This document shows positions 1 through 11,100 of a DNA stretch of 64,000 nt, piece by piece. The DNA comes from DASQPA01 sp963756455. GTDB lineage: Bacteria; Acidobacteriota; Thermoanaerobaculia; Multivoradales; UBA5704. Each line of letters begins with the position of its first letter. Within the stretch, counting starts at the first letter, position 1. The position numbers and the translations under genes were made by a program. The notes under the pieces were generated by a model that was not told the origin of the DNA, searched no databases, and saw only the letters and a program-made list of their open reading frames with translations. The stretch is taken from positions 1,674,001-1,738,000 of the forward strand of contig CAVWNC010000001.1 in assembly GCA_963756455.1 (NCBI GenBank), given 5' to 3'.

Positions 1-2117
1 TGATGATCGACCACCGCGGCGCCGTCAACACCGTCCTGGACATCAACCGGCGCTTCGGTGTCGGCCCCGAGGACCGCGTGCTCGCCCTTTCGGCGCTCAG
101 CTTCGATCTCTCGGTATGGGATTTCCTCGGGATCTTCGCGGCCGGCGGGACCGCCGTGCTGCCCGAGCCCTGGGCGGCGCGCGATCCGTCGCACTGGCTG
201 GAGCTGATGCTCCGCGAGCGGGTGACGGTGTGGAATTCGGTGCCCGCCCTGCTCAAGATGCTGGTCGAGTACCTCGCCGGCCGCAGCGAGCCGCTGCCGG
301 TCGCGCTCCGGCTGGCGCTCCTCAGCGGCGACTGGATTCCGGTGAGCCTGCCCGACCGGGTCCGCGACCTGGGAGCGGGCGTGCGGCTGGTGAGCCTGGG
401 GGGCGCGACCGAGGCCTCCATCTGGTCGATCCTCTACGAGATCGGCGCCGTCGATCCGGAATGGCCGAGCATCCCCTACGGGAGGGCGATGGACCATCAG
501 ACGTTCCATGTCCTCGACGCTGCGCTCGAACCCCGCCTCGTCTGGGTGCCGGGCGAGCTCTATATCGGCGGTATCGGTCTCGCGCAGGGCTACTGGCGCG
601 ACGACGAGAAGACGGCCGCCGCCTTCGTCCGTCACCCACGGACCGGGGAGCGCCTCTATCGCACCGGAGACCTGGGGCGCTGGCTGCCGGACGGCAACAT
701 CGAGTTTCTGGGACGCGAGGACACGCAGGTCAAAGTCCAGGGCTTCCGTATCGAGCTGGGGGAGGTCGAGGCCGCCCTCCTCCAATACCCCAGGGTGCGC
801 GCCGCCGTGGCCGTGGCTCGCGGCCGCCATCGGGACCGGCACCTGGTGGCCTACCTGGTGATGGACCGGGAGGAGCCGGCCTCCGAGGAGGCTCTCGACC
901 CTCTGGCCAAGCTGGAGCTCAAGCTCTCCCAACCTGGGTTGCGTCGGGAGCCGGAGCTCCCCGCTATTTCGCTGCGGCGCGCGAGCGAGGCCGCGCAGCC
1001 GGAAGGGGTGCGCCTCAGGCGAACCCATCGAGAGCTCTCCCCGGAAGCGGTCTCGCTGGCGGATCTGTCCGGTTGGCTCGGCGCGCTCGCGCAGGTGCCA
1101 TCTTCAGACCGGCCGTTTCCCGGCCGCCGCTACGGATCGGCCGGCAGCCTCTATCCGGTCCAGGTGTACCTCCACGTGCGGCCGGGGCGGGTGGAGGGGG
1201 TGGCTCCGGGAACCTACCTCTACGATCCGGCCGAGCACCGCCTCGTCGCGCTCACCGAGGGTGCCGAGGTGACTGCCGAAGTGCATGCCCCGGCCAACCG
1301 TGGCGTCTTCGAGACCGCCGCTCTGTCGGTCTTCCTGGTCGGGAAGATGGATGCGATCCGTCCGCTGTACGGCGATCGCGCCCTGCGCTACGCCCTGATC
1401 GAGGCGGGCCTGATCACCCAGCTTCTGGAGACCTCGGCGCCGCCCAGCGGCCTCGGCTCGTGCCAGATCGGGGACCTCGATTTCGACCGCATCCGCGGCC
1501 TGTTCGCCCTGGGCTCCGATCACGAGCTGTTGCACAGCCTGGTCGCCGGCAGGCCGGCCGGCGACCGGGGACCGGCCGCGCGGGAGCGGGACGGCCTTGC
1601 CGAGCTGCAGAGCTTCCTCCGCGCCAAGCTGCCGGAGCACATGGTGCCTCAGATCCTCGTCCTGATGGACGAGCTGCCGCTCAGCGCAAACGGCAAGGTG
1701 GACCGCGCCGCGCTGCCGGAGCCGCAGGAGAGCCGCGAGCGGAGCCGGGAGTACATGCCGCCTTCGACGGATCTCGAGGAGCGCGTCGCCACGGTGGTGC
1801 GCGAGGTGCTCGGCCTTGAGCGGGTAGGCGTCGACGACAGCTTTTTCGAGATGGGCGGCAACTCGGTGCATCTGGTCCAGGCGCACGCCAGGCTGCGGGA
1901 CGAGTTGGGCCGGGAGATGCCGCTGATCGAGATGTTCCGCCACCCCACGGTCCGCGCCCTGGCGGCCTTTTTCGCTGAGGAGAGCGTCGAACGTTCGCCG
2001 TCGGGTGAATCCGGAGAGGCCGCGGAGACGGCGGAGCGGCTCGCCCAGGGCCGGCAGCGGCGGCAGCACCTGCGGCAGCGGCTGCGGGACACCTCCGAGC
2101 CTGGGGAGGAGGTTTGA
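1..2117 (+). CDS. NRPS, 3' part: Cys-type A domain with embedded oxidase domain, T
   Basis: The gene enters from the left: the frame is open at base 1 and the first residues follow directly on the A3 motif of an adenylation domain, so the ATG at base 3 is internal. Seen, counted from that Met: A4 (LSFDLSVWD, 32-40), A5 (SLGGATEASIW, 131-141), A7 (YRTGD, 219-223), A8 (~243-258), then about 225 foreign residues (~295-520) with the SagB/nitroreductase-type motif RYGSAGSLYPVQ (377-388), then A10 (NGKVDRAALP, 563-572), a carrier domain with GGNS (Ser ~621) and a charged tail that may dock to the next protein. The specificity residues read DLWNLSLIW plus the A10 Lys, one change from the classical cysteine code DLYNLSLIWK. 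Known: oxidase domains inserted between A8 and A10 (epothilone, myxothiazol lines) oxidise thiazoline to thiazole with FMN. Inferred: this is the last part of a thiazole-forming module, whose Cy domain should lie upstream of the window. Its stop shares one base with the next ATG. Confidence 0.93.
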   Translation, partial: MIDHRGAVNTVLDINRRFGVGPEDRVLALSALSFDLSVWDFLGIFAAGGTAVLPEPWAARDPSHWLELMLRERVTVWNSVPALLKMLVEYLAGRSEPLPVALRLALLSGDWIPVSLPDRVRDLGAGVRLVSLGGATEASIWSILYEIGAVDPEWPSIPYGRAMDHQTFHVLDAALEPRLVWVPGELYIGGIGLAQGYWRDDEKTAAAFVRHPRTGERLYRTGDLGRWLPDGNIEFLGREDTQVKVQGFRIELGEVEAALLQYPRVRAAVAVARGRHRDRHLVAYLVMDREEPASEEALDPLAKLELKLSQPGLRREPELPAISLRRASEAAQPEGVRLRRTHRELSPEAVSLADLSGWLGALAQVPSSDRPFPGRRYGSAGSLYPVQVYLHVRPGRVEGVAPGTYLYDPAEHRLVALTEGAEVTAEVHAPANRGVFETAALSVFLVGKMDAIRPLYGDRALRYALIEAGLITQLLETSAPPSGLGSCQIGDLDFDRIRGLFALGSDHELLHSLVAGRPAGDRGPAARERDGLAELQSFLRAKLPEHMVPQILVLMDELPLSANGKVDRAALPEPQESRERSREYMPPSTDLEERVATVVREVLGLERVGVDDSFFEMGGNSVHLVQAHARLRDELGREMPLIEMFRHPTVRALAAFFAEESVERSPSGESGEAAETAERLAQGRQRRQHLRQRLRDTSEPGEEV

Positions 2118-5100
2118 TGTCGCAGCGGACGTACCCGGGGGAGGTTACCGGTCTCGAGGTGGCGATCGTCGGCATGGCGGGGCGTTTCCCCGGGGCACGC
2201 ACCCTGGAGGAGCTCTGGCGCAACCTGCGGGACGGGGTCGAGTCGGTGACCTTCTTCTCCGCCGAGGAGCTGGCGGCGGAGGGGGTCGACGCGGCGTTGC
2301 TCGCCAATCCCGACTACGTGCGCGCCAAGCCCCTCATGGAAGGATGTGAGCTCTTCGACGCGGCGTTCTTCGGTTTCACCCCGCGCGAGGCCGAAGCCAT
2401 GGACCCGCAGCACCGGATCTTCCTCGAATGCGCCTGGGAGGCCCTGGAGGACGCGGGCTATGACGCCGGGCAGTCCGGCCGGCTGGTGGGGGTCTACGCC
2501 GGCAGCGGCATGAACCACTACCTGCTGGCGAACCTGCTGCCGAGCCTCGACCGTCTGAGCGGGCTGAGCGGCCTGCAGATGGTGGTGGGCAATGACAAGG
2601 ACTACCTGGCGACCCGGGTCTCCTACAAGCTCGATCTGGAGGGACCCAGCCTGAGTGTGCAGACCGCCTGCTCGACATCGCTGGTGGCGGTCCATCTGGC
2701 CTGCCAGAGCCTGATCAACGGCGAGTGCGACCTCGCCCTGGCCGGGGCCGCCTCCATCGCGTTGCCGCAGAGGAGCGGCTACCTCTACCAGAAGGAGGGG
2801 ATCCTCTCTCCGGACGGCCACTGCCGCAGCTTCGACGCGCGCGCCCAGGGCACGGTCTTCGGCAGCGGGGCGGGGGTCGTGGTGTTGAAGCGCCTGGAGG
2901 ACGCCCTGGCGGACGGTTTTGCGATCCGCGCCGTCATCAAGGGCTCGAGCGTCAACAACGACGGCGCCACCAAGGTCGGCTACACGGCGCCGCGGGCCGC
3001 CGGCCAGGCCCGGGTGATCCGCACCGCCCTGCGGGTCGCGGCGGTGGAGCCGGAGAGCTTGAGCTATATCGAGGCGCACGGCACCGCGACCCCGCTCGGC
3101 GACCCCATCGAGATCCAGGCACTGACCGAGGTCTTCCGCGAGCGGACGGATCGGTGCGGCTTCTGCGCCATCGGCTCGGTGAAGACCAATGTCGGCCATC
3201 TCGACACCGCCGCCGGCGTGGCGGGGCTGATCAAGACCGTGCTGGCGCTGGAGCACCGGCAACTCCCGCCGAGCCTGCATTTCGAGCGCCCGAATCCCGA
3301 GATCGACTTTGCGAGCAGCCCCTTTCGGGTCGTCACCCAGCTCGCGGACTGGCCCTCCGAGGGCGTTCCGCGGCGGGCGGGCGTCAGCTCGTTCGGCATC
3401 GGCGGCACCAACGCCCACCTGGTGGTCGAAGAGCCCCCGGAGCCGGTGCCTCCCGCACCGGCGCGTCCCTGGCAGCTCCTCGTGCTGTCGGCGCGGAGCG
3501 AGCCCGCGCTGGAGGAGGTCACGGCGAGGCTCGCCGATCACCTGCGGCAGAACCCAGACCTCGCGATCGCCGACCTTGCCTACACCCTGCAGGTAGGACG
3601 AAAGGCCTTCCAGCACCGGCGGATGCTCGTCTGCCGCGACCCCCGGGATGCGGCCCGGGCGCTCGCGACGCTCGACCCGGAGCGCCTCTTGACGCTCTGC
3701 GGCGAGCGCCCCGAGAGGACGCTCGCCTTTCTCTTCCCCGGCCAGGGGGCGCAGCACGCGGGCATGGGGGCCGGCCTCTACGCGGTCGAGCCCACCTTTC
3801 GCGCCCGCATCGACGGAGCCGCCGAGCGGCTCCTGCCGCGCCTCGGGCTGGACCTGCGGACCGTGCTCTTCGCCGCGCCCCAGCGCCGGGAGGAGGCCGA
3901 CCGGGAGCTCGAACGGACACTCCTCGCCCAGCCAGCGCTCTTCGTGCTCGAGCACGCCCTCGGCGAGCTCTGGCTGGAGTGGGGGCTGCGCCCCCAGGCC
4001 CTCCTCGGCCATAGCGTCGGCGAGTACGCCGCGGCCTGCCTGGCCGGCGTTTTCACCTTCGAGGAGGGGCTGGATCTGGTGGCGGCGCGCGCCCGGCTCA
4101 TGCAGGAGCTGCCTCCCGGAGCCATGTTGTCGGTGCCGCTACCGGAACGCGATCTGCTCTCCTGCCTGCCGCGCGAGCTGTCGCTCGCCGCGGTGAATGC
4201 GCCGGGGATGTGCGTGGTCGCCGGCGCCGAGGAGGCCGTGGAGGCCTTCGCCGTCCGCCTTGCCGCCGAGGGCGTCGAGTCCCGGCGCCTGCACACCTCG
4301 CACGCCTTCCACTCCGCCCTGATGGAATCGGTGGTCGCCCCCTTCGCCGCGGAGGTGGGGCGGGTGCGCCTGCGGCCGCCACAGATCCCCGTGCTGTCGA
4401 ACGTCACCGGGACCTGGCTCACTCCGGAGCAGGCGACCGACCCCGGGTACTGGGCCCGCCACCTGCGGCAAACGGTCCGTTTCGGAGAGGGGCTGGGCGA
4501 GCTTTTCCGCGGTCCGGAGAGACTGCTGCTGGAGGTCGGGCCCGGCCGTACGCTCTCGACTTTGGTGCAGAGGCATCCGGGGCGCCCGTCGGGCCAGGTG
4601 GTGGTCTCCTCTCTCGGGCACCCGCAGGACGAGGTCCCGGAGGTTGCCGCCATGATCACGGCGCTGGGCCGGCTCTGGCTGGCGGGAGCCGCGCCGAGCT
4701 GGCGGCGGTTCCACCGCCATGCGAAGCGCCGGAGGATGCACCTGCCCACCTATCCGTTCGAGCGCCAGCGTTTCTGGATCGATGCTCCCCGGTCGACGGC
4801 CGTCGCTTTGGAGCCGGCTGCCGAGCCGCGCGTCGAGGCAGCTCCCAACGCCGCCACCGTCGGCTTGAAGGTGCCCGCCACGGTCCCCGGCCGCCACCCG
4901 CGACCGCCCCTGGGCACCGCCTTCGTCGCCCCCCGCGACGAGATGGAGCGGGCGGTGGCCGCGGTCTGGGAGGAGCAACTCGGCATCGACCGGATCGGCG
5001 TCCATGACAACTTCCTGGAGTTGGGGGGGCACTCGCTGCTCGCCACCCAGATGACCGCTGCCCTCTGCGGCGCCTTCCGCGTCGACCTGCCGGTGCGCAG

Positions 5101-8100
5101 CTTGTTCGAGAGCCCCACGGTGTCTCGCCTCGCGGCGGTCCTGACCGGTCTTCGGGAGCGCCCTGATGCGGAGGGTGGGGGCGAGCCTCTGCCCAGGGTG
5201 GTCCCCGATCCCGCCCACCGCGGCGAGCCGTTCCCCTTGACCGAGGTGCAGCAGGCGTACTGGGTCGGCCGTGGGGGCTCCTTCGAGCTGGGCAACGTCG
5301 CGACTCACTGGTATGTCGAGCTGGAGGGGGAGGGGGTGGATGTCGCGCGGCTCACCCTGGCGGTGCGCCGGCTCATCGAGCGGCATGAGATGCTGCGGGC
5401 GATCGTCCTGCCGGACGGCCGACAGCGGATTCTGCCGCAGGTGCCGCCCTACGACATCGCGCTGCTGGATCTCGCCGGCAGCTGCGACGCGGCGGCGGAG
5501 CTGGAGCGCGTCCGACGTGAGATGTCCCACCAGGTGCTGCCCAGCGACCGGTGGCCGCTCTTCGAGGTGCGCGCCAGCCGGCTCGACGGTGACCGTACCC
5601 GGCTCCACATCAGCTTCGATTTCCTCCTCGGGGACGCCTGGAGCCTCCAACGGCTCACCCGCGATTGGCTCCGGCTCTATGCGGAGCCGGAAGCGGTGCT
5701 GCCGCCCTTGGAGCTGTCGTTCCGCGACTATGTGCTGGCCGAGGCGGCGCTCCGGGAGACCGCGCTCTTTCAGCGTTCCCTCGCGTCCTGGCTCGCCCGT
5801 CTGCCGGAGCTGCCCGCCGGGCCCGACCTGCCGCTCGCGAAGAGCCCGGGCGCCGTGGTCCATCCGACCTTCGTGCGGCGCGCCGGCCGGTTGGAGCCGG
5901 AGCTCTGGGGCAGGCTCAAGGAGCGGGCGGCGCGGGAGGGGCTCACCCCCTCGTCCCTGCTGGCTGCCGCCTTCGCCGAGGTGCTCGCGACCTGGAGCCG
6001 CTCGCCGCGCTTCCTGATCACCCTGACGCTGTTCCACCGCCTGCCGCTCCACCCGCAGGTCATGGAGGTGGTAGGAGATTTCACCTCGCTCCTCCTGCTC
6101 GAGGTGGCGGGACCGCGCGAGCCATCCGTCGGGTTCCTGGAGCGGGCACTCCGGCTCCAGAGTCAGTCGCTCGAAGACCTGGAGCACCGCTATGTGAGCG
6201 GCGTGCGGGTGCTCCGCGAGCTCGCCCAGAGCCGCGGCACGCACCAGGGGCCGCTGGTCCCAGTGGTCTTCACCAGCACCCTCGGGCTCGCCGAGTCCGG
6301 AGAGATCGCCGAGGCCGCGGGACCCGAGCTCCAGACGGTCTATAGCATCAGTCAGACCCCACAGGTCTGGCTCGATCACCAGATCGCCGAGCAGGGCAAG
6401 GCCCTCGCCTACACCTGGGACGCGGTCGACGAGCTGTTCCCGCCGGGGATGCTCGACGCGATGCTCGGCGCCTACCACGGCCTGCTCGAGCGCCTGGCCG
6501 AGGATGCGGCGGCCTGGGAGGTGGCGCCGAACCTCGTACCCGCAGCCCAGCTCCAACGGCGCGCGGCCGAGAGCGCCGCGACGGTGAGCGGCGCGCTCCT
6601 CCATCAGCTCTTTCTGACCCAGGCGAGCGACCACCCTGACCGTCCGGCGGTCCTCTCCAACCGCCGCTCGCTCGCTTACGGCGAGCTTCGCCGTCGCGCG
6701 ACCCGGCTCGCCCGGCGCCTGCGGGAGCTGGGCGCCCGGCCCAATACCCTGGTGGCGGTGACGATGGAGAAGGGCTGGGAGCAGGTGGTGGCCGTGCTCG
6801 CCGTCCTCGAGTCGGGAGCCGCCTATCTACCGGTCGATCCCGGTCTCCCGGCCGAGCGCTTCCGCCATCTCCTGGAGCATGGCGAGGTCGCTCTCGCCCT
6901 CACTCAGCCCTGGCTCGCCGGGACGCTCCCGTGGCCCGCGGGAGTCCGGCCGCTCGCGGTGGAGGACGAGCCGGCCGAAGACCTGCCGCCGCTCACCCCC
7001 CTTCAGCAACCGGGCGACCTCGCCTACGTCATCTTCACCTCCGGCTCCACCGGCCTCCCCAAAGGGGTGATGATCGACCACCGGGGAGCGGTCAACACCG
7101 TACTCGACGTCAACGCGCGCTTCGGTCTCGGCCCCGCGGACCGCGGGCTGGCCCTCTCTTCGCTGAGCTTCGACCTCTCGGTTTGGGATGTCTTTGGCCT
7201 GCTGGCGGCGGGGGGCGCCATCGTGATCCCGGACGCCGGGACGAGTCGCAACCCGGCGCACTGGGAAGAGCTGATGCGGCGTCAAGGGGTGACGATATGG
7301 AATTCGGTGCCGGCGCTCCTGGAGATGCTGGTCGAGCACCTTTCCGGCGAATCGCGGCGGCTGCCCGACGATCTGCGGCTGGCGCTGCTCAGCGGCGACT
7401 GGATCCCGCTCGCGCTGCCCGGCCGTATCGCAGCGCTCGGTCCGGGCGTGCGGACGATCAGCCTGGGCGGCGCCACCGAGGCGTCGATCTGGTCGATCCT
7501 TCATCCCATCGCCGAGATCGATCCCGCCTGGGCCTCAATCCCGTACGGTCGGGCCATGGCCCGGCAGAGCTTCCACGTCCTCGACGAGTCGCTCGCGCCG
7601 CGGCCGGACTGGGTGCCGGGCCAGCTCTATATCGGCGGCATCGGCCTCGCCCAGGGCTACTGGCGTGATCCGGTGAGGACCGCGCTCAGCTTCGTCCCGC
7701 ATCCCGAGACCGGCGAGCGCCTCTACCGTACCGGCGATCTGGGCCGCTTTCTTCCCGACGGCGGTGTCGAGCTCCTCGGCCGGGAGGACTTCCAGGTCAA
7801 GGTCCAGGGCCACCGCATCGAGTTGGGGGAGATCGAGGCGGCGCTGCTCGAGCACCCGGCGGTGCGCGCTGCCGTGGCCGCGGCGCCGGGGGATCGCCAC
7901 CACCGGCGGCTTTTGGGTTATGTGGTGCCGCATCCGGGCCGGACGGTGACGGAGCAGGAGCTACGACGATTCCTGGAGGAGAAGATCCCGCGCTACATGG
8001 TGCCGGCCGCCATCGTCGAGCTGGCGGCGCTGCCCCTCACCGCCAACGGCAAAGTGGATCGCAGCGCCCTGCCGGTGCCCGGGCGTGAGCGGACGGCCGC

Positions 8101-11100
8101 CGCCAGCTCGGCCGATACCGGCTTCGAGAATGATCTTGAGCGGCTCCTCGCCGGGATCTGGGGCGAGGTTTTAGGCACGGACGGGATCGGTCCGCACGAC
8201 AACTTCTTTTCCCTCGGGGGCGACTCGATCCTCAGCATCCAGGTCGCGGCGAGGGCCGCGCGGGCAGGGATCGTGCTGACCGCGGACCAGGTCTTCACCC
8301 ACCAGACAGTGGCGGAGTTGGCCCGGGTGGCGGGCGGCGGGCGCGCGGCACGGCCGGCCCCGCGGCCGGCTCCGCTGCCGGCTCCAAGGACCGGGCCGGT
8401 GCCGCTGACGCCCATCCAGCATTGGATGTTCGAGCAGGATCTGCCGGACCCACAACACTGGAATCAGGCGGTGCTGCTCGAGACGCGTCAGCCGCTGGAC
8501 GGTCCCTCGCTACGGCGAGCGGTGGCCGCCCTGGTCGAGCACCACGGCGCCCTGCGTCTCCGCTTCGCGGGCGGTCCGACCGGCTGGCGACAGCTCATCG
8601 TCCCTCCCGACCGCTCCGATCCCTTCCTGGAGATCGACCTCTCTGGGCTGCCGGCCGCGCGGTGGACCGGGACTCTGGAGCGTGCGGCGGCCGATCTTCA
8701 GGCGAGCCTCGACCTCGCCGAGGGGCCACTCCTGCGGATAGCCCTCCTCCGTAGCGGCCGTAGCTTCGCCGACCGCCTGCTGCTGATCTTCCATCACCTC
8801 GTGGTGGACGGGGTCTCCTGGCGCCTCCTGCTGGAGGATCTGGAGACCGCCTACGCCTCAGGCGTGCTGCCGCCCGAGACCACTGCGTTCAAACGGTGGG
8901 CCGAGCTTCTCGCCGAGGGCGCCTGGGCCGGGGCGCACGAGGGCGAGCTGGGTTACTGGCTGGCGCCGGCGCGAGGCGAGGTCGCGCCCCTGCCGGTCGA
9001 CTTCCCCGGCGGCGAGGTTCGCAACACCGAGGGCTCGGTGCATACTGTGCTCGCGGCGCTGACCCCGGACGAGACGCGAGCTCTGCTGCAGCGGGTTCCG
9101 GAGACCTACCACTCCCAGATCCAGGAGGTGTTGCTGACCGCTCTGGCCCAGACCCTGGCCGTCTGGACGGACCGCGGGGCTCAGCTCGTCGACCTCGAGG
9201 TGCATGGGCGGGAGTCGCTGCTCGCGGAGTCCGCCGATCTCGACCTCTCCCGCGTCGCCGGCTGGTTTACCGCCGTCTATCCGTTGCTCCTCAAGTTGCC
9301 CTGCGACGCCGCGGTGACGCCAGGGGAAGCCCTGGCCGCGGTCAAGGAGCAGGTGCGCGCCGTGCCCGGGAAGGGCGTGGGCTACGGCGTGCTCCGGTAC
9401 CTCAACCCGAAGCCCCGGATCGGCGGCGCTCTGCGCAGCCTGCCGCAGGCCGAGATCGGCTTCAACTACCTGGGTCAGTTCGACCAGGCGGTGGGGGAGG
9501 GCTCGGCGTTCCGTCCCGCCGCCGAGTCGAGCGGCCCGTGGAGCAGCCCGCGCATCAGGCGGCGGCACCTGCTGTTCGTCTTCGGCAGCGTGACCGGCGG
9601 TCGACTGCAGATCGGCTGGGCGTACAGCGAGAATGTGCATCGGCGCGCCACGGTCGAGTCCCTGGCGGGGAGTTTCCTGGAGCGCCTGCGCCACCTGATC
9701 CAGGGCGGCGAGTCGGCCGGCGTCGAGACCCTCGCCGCGTCGGACTTCCCGCTCGCCAGGCTCGGCCCTGGCGAGCTTACGAGCGCGCTCCGCGAGGCCG
9801 GCTGCGAGCGCGCGCGCGACGTCGAGGACGTCTACGCCCTCTCCGCAATGCAGGAGGGGATCCTCTTCCACTGCCTCTACAGCCGGGAGTCGTCGCTCTA
9901 CGTCACGAGCTTCGCCTGCCGGCTCTCGGGGCTCGACGCGCCCGCCTTCGAGAGCGCCTGGCAGGAGGTGGTCGATCGTCACCCGGTGCTGCGAACCGGC
10001 TTCTGCTGGGAGGGATTGGACAGGCCGATTCAGGTGGTCGCCCGGAAGCTTCAGCTCACCTGGTGGAGCGAGGACTGGCGGGCGCTCTCCCCGGCCGAGC
10101 AGGAAGAGCGCCTCACCCGGACGCTCCGCGGCGAGCCGTCCCGCCTTCGGCCCCTCACCCGGGCCCCGCTCCTGCGCCTGGCGCGGTTCCAGGTGGGAGA
10201 GGGCTCGTTCCATTTCGTGTTCAGCCACCACCACCTGATCCTGGACGGCTGGTCACTCCCCCTGCTGCTCCAGGAGGTTTTCACCTTCTATGCCGCCCGC
10301 CGCGAAGGGAGGAGTCTCTCCCTCCCTCGGCCGCGCCCGTTCCGCGACTACATCGCCTGGCTCGGCGAGCAGGATCTCGGACGGGCCGAGGAGCATTGGC
10401 GCGGCGTGCTCGCGGGGTTCTCGGCTCCCACGGTGCTGGCGATCGACCGCGGGAGTGCCGGCTCACCGGTCGAGGAGACCGCCTACCATGACCTGCGGCT
10501 CCCGGAGAGCACCACCGACGCCCTGCGGTCGTTCGCCCGGAAGCACCAACTCACCCTGAATACGCTCGTGCAGGGCGCCTGGGCCCTCCTGCTCGCCCGC
10601 TACAGCGGCGAGGAGGACGTCGTTTTCGGCAGCGCGGTGTCCGGCCGGCCGGCCGCGCTTGCCGGGGTGGAGACCATGGTGGGGGTGTTCATCAACACCC
10701 TGCCGGCGCGGGTGCGGATCTCTCCCCAGCGGCCGCTGCTGCCCTGGCTGCGCGAGCTCCAGGAGGCGCAGGCGGAAATGCGCCGCTTCGAGCACAGCCC
10801 GCTCACCCAGGTCCAGCGCTGGAGCGGGGTGGATCGCGGGCTACCGCTCTTCGAGAGCATCCTGGTCTTCGAGAGCTATCTGGCTCCGGGCGAGGCGCTA
10901 CGCCGGGCGGGAGGGGATCTGGAGATCGGCGACGCGCGCTCCGACCTCACCACCAGCTATCCCTTGCTGGTGAGCGCAACGCCGGGGGATGCCCTGAACC
11001 TCAATCTGAGCTACGACCTGCGGCGCTTCCACGGCAACGACGCGGCACGTCTTCTGGAGCGCTGGGGCAGGGCGCTCGCCGCCATCCCCTCGGATCTCGG

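Noticed and set aside
1649..4012. Long minus-strand open frames opposite the NRPS genes (also 4139-6634, 18562-21264, 21421-25581, 39406-44388, 47715-51950, 54255-57692)
   Set aside because: They mirror the codon structure of very G+C-rich genes, are rich in Arg, Gly and Ala, show no domain motif, and lie opposite unbroken conserved domains.
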